DNA of 64,000 nucleotides from Gallionella sp. (GTDB taxonomy: Bacteria > Pseudomonadota > Gammaproteobacteria > Burkholderiales > Gallionellaceae), in the NCBI GenBank assembly GCA_003153155.1, contig PLWV01000006.1:104808-168807 (forward strand), written 5' to 3'. How positions within the stretch are numbered: the first letter of the stretch is position 1; each line of letters starts with the position of its first letter. Below are positions 35,140 through 49,379 of the stretch, piece after piece. The notes under the pieces were generated by a model. That model saw nothing but the letters and a program-made list of their open reading frames with translations, ran no database searches and had not been told where the DNA came from. The position numbers were made by a program, and so were the translations under genes.

Positions 35140-36228
35140 TCAAGCATGGGGTATTTTATCAGTTTGCGCGGTAGCATCTTCAACGTTTTCGGGTATTAAC
35201 TTCAAGCACTGTTGATACACCCACTGTGCGGTAATCAACTGTTGACAGGGTGGAATGCCAGCGTCATTTAAAATTGGACAATCACGCTTAAAGCAAGGCG
35301 AACACGCTATACCGCTGGTGAGGTGTAGACAGGCCTTGCCAAGAATGCCGCTATAGTTTGGCGAAGTAGGTCCATGCAGCATAATTCCCGGGACGTCAAG
35401 TACCGCCGCCAGGTGCCCGATCCCGCTTTCCACGCTGACAAATGCGCGAGCATGCAGCAGCACACCCATCAGTTCGGTCAGCGATAACTTTGATAACACT
35501 TGCGCATGTTCACCCCCGGCTGCCCGCAAACGATGGGCACGCTGGCGTTCAACCTCATTGCCCCACGGCAACAAACAGCGCCAGCCCTGCTGCGCCAGCA
35601 AATGAATCAGCTCCACCCAAGAGGCTTCGGGCCAGTATTTGCTATTCCAGGTTGTACCATGCAGCAGCACTATATAGGGCTGATCGGTTATTTCTCTGAG
35701 CGCACTTGAAAATCCGGCTTGCATTCGCTCGTGGCGAAATTTATCCAAGCCGAAATCGGCGGGTTGCGTTATATCGGCAGCGAAAAGTTTCGCGACCAGT
35801 TGCCGATTTTTTTCTATGACATGCAACCCATCTGGCACCTTGGCGGTCTTTTGGTAAAACCGCGCCGCCAGCGATTCCCGGGCAGTATCGGCATCAAAAC
35901 CAAATACTGCAACCCCTGCGAGTCGCGATAGCAACGCGCTTTTGAGCAACCCCTGTGCATCCAGGACAACATCGTAATTTTCCGCTTGCAGTTGTCCCCG
36001 CAACTTGTTTAGCAGAGCTGGAATCTTCCACCAGATTTTTTTATGGGCACGCAGCGGTATAGTAATCACTTTGTTAATCGCCGATTGCCAACCCACCACC
36101 TCAACAAATGCAGGCTCCACCAACCAGTGAATCTCCGCACCAGGAAAATGGCGGCGCAAATCACTAACGGCAGGAAACATGTGAAGAATGTCACCTAACG
36201 AGGATAACTTTACAATGAGAATTTTCAT
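35140..36228 (-). CDS. waaC: ADP-heptose:LPS heptosyltransferase I
   Basis: 362 residues. MKILIVKLSSLGDILHMFPAVSDLRRHFPGAEIHWLVE is the WaaC-type GT9 N-terminus (SSLGDI), YDVVLDAQGLLKSALLSRLA a second family block and SVESGIGHLAAVLDVPGIMLHGPTSP the C-terminal donor site. It adds the first heptose to Kdo2-lipid A in the cytoplasm. It is divergent from waaA, the preceding pathway step, across about 160 bp. Confidence 0.9.
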   Translation of the reverse strand: MKILIVKLSSLGDILHMFPAVSDLRRHFPGAEIHWLVEPAFVEVVGWQSAINKVITIPLRAHKKIWWKIPALLNKLRGQLQAENYDVVLDAQGLLKSALLSRLAGVAVFGFDADTARESLAARFYQKTAKVPDGLHVIEKNRQLVAKLFAADITQPADFGLDKFRHERMQAGFSSALREITDQPYIVLLHGTTWNSKYWPEASWVELIHLLAQQGWRCLLPWGNEVERQRAHRLRAAGGEHAQVLSKLSLTELMGVLLHARAFVSVESGIGHLAAVLDVPGIMLHGPTSPNYSGILGKACLHLTSGIACSPCFKRDCPILNDAGIPPCQQLITAQWVYQQCLKLIPENVEDATAQTDKIPHA

Positions 36229-36390
36229 TATGGAAATCTATGTAATTACCAAACACTCTCTGCCGGATGGCAACCAAGGAACTTCGGTCATTTTAGTGGG
36301 CGCGAGAAATTACAACAAATGTTTTTCTTGAGTAGTGCGCGCAACGACACTACTATTCACAATCTTGTTAAGACACGTGAACTGCACCTG

Positions 36391-37656
36391 ATGATCTTTC
36401 TTTATACCCTTGCGCTGTGGCTGCTGCTGCCGTACATTTTTCTTCGCCTGATCTGGCGTGCGCGAAAGCAGCCGGAATATTTGCGCCACATCGGTGAGCG
36501 TTTCGGCTTTTATTCCATCAAAGGTGACAAACCAATTATCTGGCTGCACGCCGTCTCAGTGGGTGAAACCCGCGCCACACAAAGCCTCGTTACCAGGCTG
36601 CGCGCAACCTACCCTTACCATCAAATCCTGATCACCCACACCACCCCCACTGGTCGCACCACCAGCAAGCAATTGTATGACGACAGCGTGTTACGCGTGT
36701 ACCTACCCTATGATTATCCGTTTGCTGTGAGCAAATTTTTGCGCCATTTCCGCCCGCAACTTGGCATTCTGATGGAAACGGAAATTTGGTTTAATTTGAT
36801 TCACATCTGCCACGAATTCGGCATATCACTTTTGCTGCTGAATGCGCGCATGTCTGAAAAATCTGCGCAAGGTTATGCGCGTTTTGCACAACTAGCCCAC
36901 AACGCGTTGGGAGAACTCACCGCCATAGCCGCGCAAACCGCTGACGATGCCGCGCGTCTGACCAGTCTTGGTGCGCAAAATGTATTGATAATGGGTAACC
37001 TCAAGTTCGACATCGAACCTCCACGCGCCATGCTGGAACTTGGCAAACAACTGCGAGAACAGTTTGGCATAGCACGCAAAGTATTTCTTGCCGCCAGCAC
37101 CCGCGAGGGTGAAGAGGTATTACTGCTCGATGCCCTGAAAAATATCCATATCCCAGACTTGCTGCTGGTGATCGTCCCGCGCCATCCGCAACGTTTCGCC
37201 GAGATTGCAAACTTACTCGGGCAGCGCGGCATTATGTTTCAGCGCAGAAGTAAAAACCGCGCTGTGTCGGCAGAGATTCAAGTGGTGCTTGGCGACAGCA
37301 TGGGGGAAATGTTTGCTTACTACGCCGCAGCTGACCTCGCTTTCATCGGCGGCAGCCTGCTACCTTACGGTGGACAAAATTTGATTGAAGCCTGCTTGGT
37401 CGGCACACCGGTATTAGTCGGTCCGTATACCCACAACTTTGCCGAAGCAACGCGGCTAGCAATTAGTGCAGGAGCCGCAGCGCTGATACAAGACGCAAGG
37501 GGAATGATTATAAAATTGCAGCACCTGTTGGACGACCCGAAGGCTTTATGCGAAATGCGTCAGCATTGCATGAAGTTTGTGGAATCTAATCGCGGTGCGA
37601 CAGATATATCGTTGCAGATCATCATAGGCTTACTTCCAAATAAACCAGATAAGTAA
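36391..37656 (+). CDS. waaA: 3-deoxy-D-manno-octulosonic-acid (Kdo) transferase
   Basis: 421 residues from the ATG at 36391 (MIFLYTLALWLLLPYIFLRL), giving the usual N-terminal membrane anchor; upstream in-frame sequence to 36319 looks non-coding. IGERFGFY, WLHAVSVGETRATQSLV, METEIWFN and GGSLLPYGGQNLIEACLVGTPVLVGPYTHNF are the conserved WaaA blocks with the catalytic Glu in GE and the Kdo-site residues. It transfers Kdo to lipid IVA. It is convergent with gyrB. Confidence 0.93.
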   Translation: MIFLYTLALWLLLPYIFLRLIWRARKQPEYLRHIGERFGFYSIKGDKPIIWLHAVSVGETRATQSLVTRLRATYPYHQILITHTTPTGRTTSKQLYDDSVLRVYLPYDYPFAVSKFLRHFRPQLGILMETEIWFNLIHICHEFGISLLLLNARMSEKSAQGYARFAQLAHNALGELTAIAAQTADDAARLTSLGAQNVLIMGNLKFDIEPPRAMLELGKQLREQFGIARKVFLAASTREGEEVLLLDALKNIHIPDLLLVIVPRHPQRFAEIANLLGQRGIMFQRRSKNRAVSAEIQVVLGDSMGEMFAYYAAADLAFIGGSLLPYGGQNLIEACLVGTPVLVGPYTHNFAEATRLAISAGAAALIQDARGMIIKLQHLLDDPKALCEMRQHCMKFVESNRGATDISLQIIIGLLPNKPDK

Positions 37657-37822
37657 TCCCAAAATTACTTTTCTATGTTGTTTACTCTTAGTCACGCAAA
37701 CAGCCCGGCGCCGGTAAAGTTTTTTCCTTGTGCATCTTTGCCGGAAACAACGGGGGCATGACCTGCTGTTCACTTGATTCGGGAACTTCAAACCAATATT
37801 TTTCAGACATCAACTATGCCAC

Positions 37823-41361
<3,539 letters not shown>

Positions 41362-41557
41362 AATATAAATTCCTAATAAGACTAATAATGATTTTTATTT
41401 GTGTTAATGATCTAAATAATCATATTTAAAACAATAGCATAAGAATAAAAAATCTTGCGAATTTGTTGTTGATTAGGGCGTGGATAAATGTTGATAACCT
41501 TGCTTATTATTTTATTATGATGTTTATATACATTTTATTCACAGGACTGCCACATGG
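41362..41557. other. oriC: Probable oriC (dnaA-dnaN spacer)
   Basis: 196 bp, strongly AT-rich (for example 41365-41455 and 41500-41535). A consensus DnaA box TTATTCACA lies on the plus strand at 41535-41543, and two eight-of-nine matches on the minus strand: TTATCCACG (41479-41487) and TTATCAACA (41489-41497). Clustered boxes beside an AT-rich unwinding-type stretch between dnaA and dnaN are a common origin layout. The dnaN promoter must also lie here. The alternative origin site is the dnaA-rpmH spacer, which has one perfect box. Confidence 0.7.
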
Positions 41558-42913
41558 TTATCCTCTTAACGTTTGCAACAAAATTTTATAATCTGCATCA
41601 ATTGTTGTATCGACAAGTCGTAAACTCGATATTGTTTTACAAGCATGAATTACTGTCGAATGATCTTTGCCACCAAATGAATTTCCAATCTCCGGCAAGC
41701 TCATTGTAGTTAGCTCTCTAGCCAAGGACATGGCTATTTGTCGTGGGCGCGTTAGGTTTCTAGTACGTTTTTTTGAAAGCAATTCGGCCATTTTAATTTT
41801 GTAATAATCAGCCACTGTTTTTTGGATATTATCTATAGAAACTAGTCGGCTCTGCGCAACCAGAATATCTTTTAATGCTTCTCTCGCGGTTTCTACGGAA
41901 ATATTGCGCTTGTGAAATTTAGCATAGGCCTCTACACGCTTTAATGCGCCCTCGAGTTCGCGAACATTGGAACTGACATGCTTTGCTACAAAAAAAGCGA
42001 CTTCATCATTAAGCGAGTAGCCACTTAGAGCGGCCTTTTTCAAAAGAATAGCCACGCGCATTTCCAATTCAGGCGGCTCAATTGCAACAGTCAAACCCCA
42101 GCCAAAGCGCGATACTAAGCGGCTTTCTAAACCCGTTATCTCTTTAGGGAAGGTATCGCTGGTCAGAATGACCTGTTTATGCGAGTCAACCAACGTGTTG
42201 AATGCGTAAAAAAATTCTTCCTGAGTTTTAGCTTTGCCGGCAAAGAATTGAATATCATCGATAAGCAAGACATCAAGTGAATGGTAAAATTGCTTGAACT
42301 CTTCAAATTTATTCGTTTGATAAGCACGAACAACGTCCGCAACGTATCTTTCGGCATGCATGTAGCATATTTTTGTTTGAGGATTGCTAAGCCGAATTTG
42401 ATTGCCTATTGCTTGTAATAAGTGTGTTTTACCAAGCCCAACCCCGCCATATACAAACAGAGGGTTGTAAGAAACCCCTGGTAATTCAGCTACCTGTGTC
42501 GCAGCAGCGAAAGCCAATTGATTGGCTTTTCCAATAACAAAATTTTCGAACGTGAGGCTGGGATTTAGTTTCCCATAACCTCTAAAAGAGGTTTCGATCT
42601 TGGGTTTGTTTTCAATCGGGGTAATTGTTTTTTTTGGGGGGGGCAACCCAGGTGATTTGTTTACTGCCGCTGAATCGAGAATACGAAACTCAAACGGCGG
42701 AACGTGCAGATAGGCTAGTCCTGCTTGTCGGCTGATCTCAGGTAAAAATCGCTCCTGAACCAGTTTCAAAGTAAAACTGTTGGGAGCTGTAAGAACCAGT
42801 GTTCCATTCTCGCTCTTCAGAAGCAGTGGCTTTATCCATGAATTATATTGTTGCGGCGGCAGGCTCTTTTCAAACGAGCTGAGGCATGAATCCCAAAAAG
42901 AAATGTCCTGCAT
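41558..42913 (-). CDS. dnaA: Chromosomal replication initiator DnaA
   Basis: 451 residues. Domain I starts FWDSCLSSFEKSLPPQQYNSWIKPL; the AAA+ domain has FVYGGVGLGKTHLLQAIGN (Walker A, about 155-173) and VLLIDDIQFFAGK (Walker B); the C-terminal domain IV carries the DNA-binding signature GGKDHSTVIHACKTI (about 415-429). It initiates replication by binding DnaA boxes. It is divergent from rpmH. Confidence 0.98.
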   Translation of the reverse strand: MQDISFWDSCLSSFEKSLPPQQYNSWIKPLLLKSENGTLVLTAPNSFTLKLVQERFLPEISRQAGLAYLHVPPFEFRILDSAAVNKSPGLPPPKKTITPIENKPKIETSFRGYGKLNPSLTFENFVIGKANQLAFAAATQVAELPGVSYNPLFVYGGVGLGKTHLLQAIGNQIRLSNPQTKICYMHAERYVADVVRAYQTNKFEEFKQFYHSLDVLLIDDIQFFAGKAKTQEEFFYAFNTLVDSHKQVILTSDTFPKEITGLESRLVSRFGWGLTVAIEPPELEMRVAILLKKAALSGYSLNDEVAFFVAKHVSSNVRELEGALKRVEAYAKFHKRNISVETAREALKDILVAQSRLVSIDNIQKTVADYYKIKMAELLSKKRTRNLTRPRQIAMSLARELTTMSLPEIGNSFGGKDHSTVIHACKTISSLRLVDTTIDADYKILLQTLRG

Positions 42914-42982
42914 GGTTGCGTTGGTTGAGAGAGGTTCTTAGCGAGGGTAAATGTTTTTGTATTCTACATGGCAAGCTCAAAC

Positions 42983-42991
42983 TTATCCACA
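42983..42991 (+). promoter_or_regulatory. DnaA box in dnaA-rpmH spacer
   Basis: TTATCCACA, a perfect consensus DnaA box, lies 69 bp upstream of the dnaA start codon. It may serve autoregulation of dnaA or belong to the origin. Confidence 0.75.
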
Positions 42992-43011
42992 GGCAAAAAA
43001 GTAAAATAGAC

Positions 43012-43040
43012 TTGACACGTATGTGTTAAGGCTTTGTAAT
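43012..43040 (+). promoter_or_regulatory. Sigma-70-type promoter of rpmH operon
   Basis: TTGACA at 43012-43017 and TGTAAT at 43035-43040 are separated by 17 bp; the rpmH ATG follows about 33 bp downstream with an AGGA-containing Shine-Dalgarno (aaggaagaaaac). Confidence 0.8.
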
Positions 43041-43072
43041 AGCGCGTTTTACGATTTACCAAGGAAGAAAAC

Positions 43073-43207
43073 ATGAAACGCACCTATCAACCATCAGTAA
43101 TCAAAAGAAAACGCACCCATGGCTTTTTGGTGCGTATGAAGACACGCGGGGGCCGCGCGGTTATTAGAGCGCGCCGCGCCAGGGGCCGCGCTAGGCTTGC
43201 GGTTTAG
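43073..43207 (+). CDS. rpmH: 50S ribosomal protein L34
   Basis: 44 residues beginning [18 protein letters not shown] and ending RARLAV, highly basic, the normal length and sequence of bL34. It is the first gene of the rightward origin-side operon, with a strong promoter and Shine-Dalgarno just upstream. Its last codons overlap the start of rnpA. Confidence 0.97.
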   Translation: MKRTYQPSVIKRKRTHGFLVRMKTRGGRAVIRARRARGRARLAV

Positions 43208-43559
43208 CATCTCGTCCAAATTTACAGTCGGGCATCGATTGTTGCGCGCGGACGGTTTTGATCATGTTATTCATGCTGAAAATATCGCGGATAAACATTT
43301 CAAAATATTTTTTGCTCGTAACTGCGAGAATAATGCCCGACTTGGGATAATCGCAAGCAAAAAAACGTTACCTAGTGCAGCAAACCGAAATCGTGTCAAA
43401 AGAATCATTCGGGAAACGTTTCGTCAACACAATATCAAGGTTTGCAAGTTGGATATGGTTGTGATGGTGAGATGTGATTATTCCCAGAAGGTTGATCCGC
43501 GGATCGATAATTTGGAAAGGCTATTTAGCCAAGTAGAAAACAAATGCGCAGAATGGTAA
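43197..43559 (+). CDS. rnpA: Ribonuclease P protein component
   Basis: 120 residues from a TTG start overlapping rpmH by 11 bp, a common arrangement. [30 protein letters not shown] is the RNR signature that binds RNase P RNA and pre-tRNA leader. It supports 5' maturation of tRNAs. Its end overlaps yidD by 16 bp. Confidence 0.93.
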   Translation: MRFSISSKFTVGHRLLRADGFDHVIHAENIADKHFKIFFARNCENNARLGIIASKKTLPSAANRNRVKRIIRETFRQHNIKVCKLDMVVMVRCDYSQKVDPRIDNLERLFSQVENKCAEW

Positions 43560-43753
43560 TTACGTTGATACGAGGCTATCAATACCTAATTAGTCCGCTT
43601 GTCCCCCCGACGTGCAGATTTACCCCCAGCTGTTCCCATTATGCCTGTGAAGTTTTAGCTAAACATGGTGTAGTAAAGGGGGGTTGGCTCAGCATTAAAC
43701 GATTGCTGCGTTGCAACCCCTGGAATCCCGGCGGATACGATCCCGCACCCTAA
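43544..43753 (+). CDS. yidD: Membrane-insertion efficiency factor YidD
   Basis: 69 residues. [51 protein letters not shown] contains the three conserved cysteines and the CRFxPxCSxYA motif of YidD. It is an inner-membrane-associated helper of YidC-dependent insertion. An ATG at 43553 is an alternative start. Confidence 0.95.
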   Translation: MRRMVITLIRGYQYLISPLVPPTCRFTPSCSHYACEVLAKHGVVKGGWLSIKRLLRCNPWNPGGYDPAP

Positions 43754-43768
43754 CATTTAGGCTTGATC

Positions 43769-45436
43769 ATGGATCTACAAAGACTTTTTTTGTTTTTAAT
43801 TTTCGCTTTTTCGCTGATGTTGGTTTGGGATGGGTGGCAACGCTATCAACATCCTGAACAGCAGATTCAGCAGAGCGTAACAACAAACAAGGAATTGCTT
43901 AAACCACAGTCAGTGCTTCCTGCCGGTTCGAGGCAGGCTGCTTTGTCAGGAACAGGACCGGTAACCATAGCCCAGCAGTCTGTCCACCAGACAAACGGAA
44001 AAACAATAAATGTCAAAACTGACATTCTCGAAGCAGAAATTAGTACCATCGGTGGCGATATCAACCGCTTAGCGTTACTTAAGCATCCGGATAGCTTGGA
44101 TAAGAATAAGCCGCTGGTACTTTTCAATCGCGGTAAAGGAACACATAATTACTTTGCACAAAGCGGGCTGATTGGAACGGGGCTGCCTAACCACAACAGT
44201 CTCTTTGTTTCAGAACAAGATCAGTATGAACTTTCAGGAAATGCCGAACAGGTGCAGGTAAGACTGAAAGCTGAGGGTGATTCCAAGCTGAAGGTGACTA
44301 AGGTCATAACCTTCCACAAGGGTAGTTATTTGATTGACATTACCTATGAATTGGAAAATGTGGGACAACAAACGGCAACGGTGAGCAGCTACTTTCAATT
44401 GATTCGGGATAGTGTCGCGCCAGAAAGCAGCTTGCGATTTTTGCCAACTTACACTGGCGTGGCAGTCTATACCGACAAGGAAAAACTCAAAAAGGTGCAA
44501 TTCTCGGACATAGACAAGGGAAAGGCTGAATATCCCAAGCAATCTGACGACGGATGGATAGGTATTTTGCAACATTACTTTGTGGCGGCATGGCTACCCA
44601 AGGAAAAGACCAACCACGAGTTTTTCACGCATAAACTGGACGGAGACCTATATTCCGTAGGGATGGTTTTACCAAGTTTGGTTATTGATCCAGGACAGAA
44701 AGCGCGCGTAGGCTCTACACTGTATGCAGGCCCAACCGAGGCTAATCTGGATAAAATCGCTCCCGGTTTGGGGCTTACGGTGGATTACGGATGGCTGACT
44801 ATCATAGCTGTTCCGCTGTTCTGGGTCATGTCGTTATTTAACGATTGGACACATAATTGGGGTGTTGCCATCATTTTGCTTACCATCCTGATCAAGCTGT
44901 TGTTTTTTCCTCTCTCGGCGGCAAGTTATCGTTCTATGGCAAAGATGCGAGTGGTTGCGCCCAAGCTGGAGAAAATCAAGCAACAGTACGCCGATGACCG
45001 CGAACAGTTAAATCGCGCCATGATGGAATTGTATAAAACAGAAAAAATCAACCCATTGGGCGGGTGTTTGCCAGTGTTAATCCAAATCCCAGTTTTTATC
45101 GCGTTGTATTGGTCTATTTTGTCAAGCGTCGAGATGCGCAATGCTCCATTTTTCGGCTGGATAACTGACTTGTCAGCAGCGGATCCATATTACATCCTGC
45201 CGTTGATTATGGGGACGAGCATGATTATTCAGACGCGCCTTAATCCAAAGCCGCCGGATCCCATGCAGGCTAAGGTAATGCAAATCATGCCTATCGTTTT
45301 CAGTGTGATGTTCTTCTTTTTCCCCGCCGGGTTGGTGTTGTATTCCATTGTGAATAACCTCCTTTCCATTGGCCAGCAGTGGTACATCACCAGAGCAGCC
45401 GAGACGGAGAGTAAAGGTGTTGTTGCCAAACGTTGA
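43769..45436 (+). CDS. yidC: Membrane protein insertase YidC
   Basis: 555 residues from the ATG at 43769; a TTG at 43763 is unlikely. One N-terminal TM ([18 protein letters not shown]) is followed by a large periplasmic domain (about 60-340) and the conserved five-TM core with [53 protein letters not shown] and [23 protein letters not shown]. It inserts membrane proteins with or without Sec. It overlaps the mnmE start by 20 bp. Confidence 0.97.
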   Translation: MDLQRLFLFLIFAFSLMLVWDGWQRYQHPEQQIQQSVTTNKELLKPQSVLPAGSRQAALSGTGPVTIAQQSVHQTNGKTINVKTDILEAEISTIGGDINRLALLKHPDSLDKNKPLVLFNRGKGTHNYFAQSGLIGTGLPNHNSLFVSEQDQYELSGNAEQVQVRLKAEGDSKLKVTKVITFHKGSYLIDITYELENVGQQTATVSSYFQLIRDSVAPESSLRFLPTYTGVAVYTDKEKLKKVQFSDIDKGKAEYPKQSDDGWIGILQHYFVAAWLPKEKTNHEFFTHKLDGDLYSVGMVLPSLVIDPGQKARVGSTLYAGPTEANLDKIAPGLGLTVDYGWLTIIAVPLFWVMSLFNDWTHNWGVAIILLTILIKLLFFPLSAASYRSMAKMRVVAPKLEKIKQQYADDREQLNRAMMELYKTEKINPLGGCLPVLIQIPVFIALYWSILSSVEMRNAPFFGWITDLSAADPYYILPLIMGTSMIIQTRLNPKPPDPMQAKVMQIMPIVFSVMFFFFPAGLVLYSIVNNLLSIGQQWYITRAAETESKGVVAKR

Positions 45437-46760
45437 TACCATTGCCGCCATAGCTACCGCACAGGGGCGTGGTGGGATTGGGGTGATACGTATCTCTGGA
45501 CGCAATATCAAAATTATAGGTAACGGGATTTTGGGTAAGTTGCCTGCCGCACGACATGCCACTTACTGCAATTTCCGAGACGAAAATGGTAATGTGCTGG
45601 ATCAGGGTATCGTTTTGTATTTTCCTGCTCCGCACTCCTACACTGGCGAGGAAGTGTTTGAGTTGCAAGGTCATGGCGGTCCTGCCGTGTTACAAATGTT
45701 ATTACAGCGCTGTCTTGATTTGGGTGCACGATTGGCGCAACCAGGCGAATTCACGCGCCGCGCTTTCCTGAACAATAAGCTCGATTTGGCTCAAGCGGAA
45801 AGCGTTGCTGATTTGATTGATGCCAATACCACAGAGGCAGCGCGTAGCGCGGTGCGCTCCCTGAGTGGGGAATTTTCCGCCGCTATTCATGGCTTGGTCA
45901 ACGGGCTGATTTATCTGCGTATGTTGGTCGAGTCGATGCTGGATTTCCCGGAAGAAGAGGTGGACATCATTGACTTCGAACGTCGCGACGCGTTGCTGAA
46001 CAACATCCGGTTGAAATTGCAGCACACACTGGACAGCGCAAAACAGGGGAGTCTGCTGCGTGAAGGTGCACACGTTGTTATTGCAGGACAGCCAAACGTA
46101 GGGAAGTCCAGCCTGCTTAATCGGTTGTCTGGTGAAGAGGTGGCTTTGGTTAGCGATATTCCAGGCACTACCCGTGATGTAATTCGCCAAGCCATCCAGA
46201 TCCGTGGCGTGCCATTGCACATCATGGATACTGCGGGGCTGCGTGAATCACAAGATGCAGTGGAAAACATGGGCATCGCACGCACCCGCGAGACTCTGCA
46301 CCGCGCTGATTTGATACTGTTGCTGTTGGATGCATGTCGGGGCTTGACTGCCCAGGACGAGGCCATATTTGCAGGATTACCGGCAGATATACCTCGTCTG
46401 TTGGTGTTCAACAAGATTGACCTAATGAAGGACAAAACCCTTTTGATGGCGGGGAACAACCCTTTCGTTGGTGTTTCAGCCAAAACCGGGGAAGGTTTGG
46501 AGGAATTGCGTGGTAAGTTGCTGGAGGCTGTGGGATGGCGCGATCAGGAAAGCGGCTCATTCATGGCGCGTGAACGACACTTGCAAGCCTTGGCCTTGGC
46601 GCAAACCCACCTGGACCAAGCCCATGCTGTGTTGATTAGCGCGGAGTTGTTCGCCGAAGAGTTGCGTCTGGCGCAACGAGCGCTTAATGAAATTACCGGG
46701 GAATTCACCGCAGATGATTTGCTCGGTGAGATTTTTAGCAGGTTCTGCATCGGAAAATAG
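45417..46760 (+). CDS. mnmE: tRNA modification GTPase MnmE
   Basis: About 447 residues from the GTG at 45417, preceded by GGAGAG; upstream in-frame codons to 45369 lie within yid[23 protein letters not shown] is the folate-binding N-terminal domain; [19 protein letters not shown] (G1), DTAGLRES (G3) and NKIDL (G4) form the inserted G domain; the terminal CIGK is the family C-terminus. With MnmG it makes the wobble-uridine cmnm5 modification. Confidence 0.96.
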   Translation: MLLPNVDTIAAIATAQGRGGIGVIRISGRNIKIIGNGILGKLPAARHATYCNFRDENGNVLDQGIVLYFPAPHSYTGEEVFELQGHGGPAVLQMLLQRCLDLGARLAQPGEFTRRAFLNNKLDLAQAESVADLIDANTTEAARSAVRSLSGEFSAAIHGLVNGLIYLRMLVESMLDFPEEEVDIIDFERRDALLNNIRLKLQHTLDSAKQGSLLREGAHVVIAGQPNVGKSSLLNRLSGEEVALVSDIPGTTRDVIRQAIQIRGVPLHIMDTAGLRESQDAVENMGIARTRETLHRADLILLLLDACRGLTAQDEAIFAGLPADIPRLLVFNKIDLMKDKTLLMAGNNPFVGVSAKTGEGLEELRGKLLEAVGWRDQESGSFMARERHLQALALAQTHLDQAHAVLISAELFAEELRLAQRALNEITGEFTADDLLGEIFSRFCIGK

Positions 46761-46767
46761 GCGGTAT

Positions 46768-46783
46768 TGTTCCACGTGAAACA
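46768..46783. promoter_or_regulatory. parS: parS centromere site (mnmE-mnmG gap)
   Basis: TGTTCCACGTGAAACA, identical to the classical Bacillus parS consensus, in the gap before mnmG and about 3.4 kb upstream of parB. Confidence 0.94.
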
Positions 46784-46845
46784 CAGCGTTTGGGATTGCG
46801 GCTTGGCTGTTGTATGATGCGCGTCCTTTTCAAAGCAGTAGCGAC

Positions 46846-48747
46846 ATGAAATTTCCTGATGTGTTCGATGTAATTGTGGTGGGTGGGGGACACGCCGGTA
46901 CCGAGGCGGCCTTGGCCAGCGCGCGCGCTGGTTGCAAGACTTTGTTGCTTAGCCATAACATCGAAACGCTGGGGCAGATGTCCTGCAACCCGTCCATTGG
47001 CGGGATAGGCAAGGGACATTTGGTCAAAGAGGTGGATGCACTCGGCGGCGCAATGGCGGCGGCTACAGACGAAGGTGGCATACAGTTCCGCATCCTGAAT
47101 TCCAGCAAAGGTCCGGCGGTACGCGCCACACGTGCACAGGCCGACCGCCTGCTCTATAAACAAGCCATCCGAACCCGACTGGAAAACCAGCCCAACCTCT
47201 GGCTGTTCCAGCAGGCCGTGGACGATTTGTTGGTTGAACAAGATCGGGTGCGCGGAGTGGTTACTCAACTTGGCTTGCGCTTTAGCGCGAAAACCGTGGT
47301 GTTGACAACGGGTACGTTTTTGTCTGGGTTGATCCATATCGGGCAGGAAAATTATCAAGCGGGACGCGCAGGTGACCCGCCGTCCATCAGTCTGGCACAT
47401 CGGTTGCGCGAGCTGAATCTTCCAGCTGGGCGATTGAAGACCGGCACGCCACCGCGCATCGATGGTCGGACCATTGATTATTCAGTCCTGCAGGAGCAGC
47501 CGGGCGATGATCCGGTGCCGGTGTTCTCATTCATGGGCAATGCTGCGCAGCACCCGAAGCAATTGCCATGCTGGATCACCGAGACCAATCAGCGCACGCA
47601 TGACATCATTCGTGGCGGGTTGGATCGCTCCCCTTTGTTCACTGGGGTGATCGAGGGCGTGGGTCCGCGCTACTGTCCGTCTATCGAAGACAAAATCACC
47701 CGCTTTGCCGATAAATCCTCTCATCAGATTTTTCTTGAACCGGAAGGGTTGACCACGAATGAAGTTTATCCCAACGGCATTTCCACCAGTTTGCCCTTTG
47801 ATGTGCAATTGGATTTGGTGCGTTCCATCAAGGGATTGGAAAACGCTCATATCTTGCGTCCCGGCTATGCGATCGAATATGACTATTTCGATCCGTGCGG
47901 TTTGAAAAGCTCTCTGGAAACCAAGGCAATACAAGGGTTGTTCTTCGCCGGGCAAATCAACGGCACGACCGGTTATGAGGAGGCCGCCGCGCAAGGTTTG
48001 CTGGCCGGACTCAACGCGGCACTGCAAGTCAGCGAACGAGAAGCATGGTGTCCGCGACGAGACGAAGCCTATTTGGGTGTGCTGGTGGACGATTTGATTA
48101 CACGCGGCGTTTCCGAACCGTATCGTATGTTTACCAGCCGCGCGGAGTACCGCTTGCAATTGCGCGAGGATAACGCAGATTTAAGATTGACTGAAATCGG
48201 CCGCAAATTGGGCATTGTGGATGACGCACGTTGGCAGGCGTTCGAACAAAAACGTGAATCCATCGCCCGAGAACAAGAGCGGTTGCGCAACACTTGGATG
48301 AGCCCGCGTAGCTTGCCGGTAGAAGACGCAATAAGGGTGTTGGGCAAACCCATTGAGCGCGAATATGCGCTGCATGAATTGTTGCGCCGCCCGGATGTGA
48401 GTTATACCAGCCTGTTAACCTTGCCCGGCGCGGGTGTTGGCGTGGATGATGAAAAAGTCGCAGAGCAGGTGGAAACCCAAGCGAAGTATCACGGCTATAT
48501 TGAACGGCAACGCGATGAAATTGGACGTAATGAACAATATGAAACATTAGGATTACCAAGTGTTTTTGACTATCGTGAGGTGCGCGGGCTGTCTATCGAA
48601 GTGCAGCAAAAACTTAATCAGCACAAGCCCGAAACGATAGGGCAGGCCGCACGCATTTCCGGTATCACACCTGCTGCGATTTCTTTACTGTTGGTGCACC
48701 TGAAACGTGGTTTTCGCGACGCTCAAGCAACGCAGAAACATGCATGA
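46846..48747 (+). CDS. mnmG: tRNA uridine modification enzyme MnmG (GidA)
   Basis: 633 residues from the ATG at 46846; the upstream ATG-like frame to 46810 overlaps the spacer. [21 protein letters not shown] is the FAD-binding motif, [24 protein letters not shown] and [22 protein letters not shown] are GidA signatures. It is the FAD-dependent partner of MnmE. Its TGA overlaps the rsmG ATG. Confidence 0.97.
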   Translation: MKFPDVFDVIVVGGGHAGTEAALASARAGCKTLLLSHNIETLGQMSCNPSIGGIGKGHLVKEVDALGGAMAAATDEGGIQFRILNSSKGPAVRATRAQADRLLYKQAIRTRLENQPNLWLFQQAVDDLLVEQDRVRGVVTQLGLRFSAKTVVLTTGTFLSGLIHIGQENYQAGRAGDPPSISLAHRLRELNLPAGRLKTGTPPRIDGRTIDYSVLQEQPGDDPVPVFSFMGNAAQHPKQLPCWITETNQRTHDIIRGGLDRSPLFTGVIEGVGPRYCPSIEDKITRFADKSSHQIFLEPEGLTTNEVYPNGISTSLPFDVQLDLVRSIKGLENAHILRPGYAIEYDYFDPCGLKSSLETKAIQGLFFAGQINGTTGYEEAAAQGLLAGLNAALQVSEREAWCPRRDEAYLGVLVDDLITRGVSEPYRMFTSRAEYRLQLREDNADLRLTEIGRKLGIVDDARWQAFEQKRESIAREQERLRNTWMSPRSLPVEDAIRVLGKPIEREYALHELLRRPDVSYTSLLTLPGAGVGVDDEKVAEQVETQAKYHGYIERQRDEIGRNEQYETLGLPSVFDYREVRGLSIEVQQKLNQHKPETIGQAARISGITPAAISLLLVHLKRGFRDAQATQKHA

Positions 48748-49379
48748 ACTTGGCCGAAGAATTACAGCGCGGCATCGCGCAACTGGGGATCGCGCTGAGC
48801 ATGGAGGCCCAAAGCCAACTGCTGGATTATGTGGCGTTGCTGCACAAGTGGAACAAAGTCTATAACTTGACCGCGATTCGCGATCCGCAACAGATGGTGA
48901 GCCATCACTTACTAGATAGCCTCGCCGTTATGCCACATTTATGGCCTAGTCGGTGGTTGGATGTGGGGTGTGGTGCGGGCTTGCCGGGGGTGGTCTTGGC
49001 GATTGCGCGGCCGGACTGGCAGTTCACTTTGCTGGATAGCAACAGCAAAAAAACCAGTTTCGTACAACAGGCGATCATTGAACTGGGATTGCCCAACGCG
49101 AGCATACACTGCGCGCGCGTGGAAGAATGGCAGCCGCCAGAACGCTTTGATGGAATCATTTCACGGGCATTTACCGAGTTGGGTGATTTTTTGCGCAGCA
49201 CGCGCCACCTCTTGGCGGAGCACGGACGTTGGGCCGCGATGAAGGGGTCGCCGGAACAAGAATTGGCGGGAATGCCGGGCGGATGCAGGGTTGAGCGCGT
49301 CATACCATTACAGGTGCCGGGTTTGCAAGCGGCACGCAGCCTGGTAATTGCAACATGCAATGGGAGCGAAGCGACATGA
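48744..49379 (+). CDS. rsmG: 16S rRNA (guanine527-N7) methyltransferase
   Basis: 211 residues. [31 protein letters not shown] and [20 protein letters not shown] are the RsmG/GidB blocks with the SAM-binding GxGxG. It methylates G527 of 16S rRNA. ATGA overlaps both with mnmG upstream and parA downstream indicate tight translational coupling. Confidence 0.95.
   Translation: MNLAEELQRGIAQLGIALSMEAQSQLLDYVALLHKWNKVYNLTAIRDPQQMVSHHLLDSLAVMPHLWPSRWLDVGCGAGLPGVVLAIARPDWQFTLLDSNSKKTSFVQQAIIELGLPNASIHCARVEEWQPPERFDGIISRAFTELGDFLRSTRHLLAEHGRWAAMKGSPEQELAGMPGGCRVERVIPLQVPGLQAARSLVIATCNGSEAT

Noticed and set aside
37700..37735. CCGGCGCCGG palindrome with a T run between waaA and gyrB
   Set aside because: The palindrome has no room for a loop and the T run is offset by several bases, so it is not a convincing terminator.
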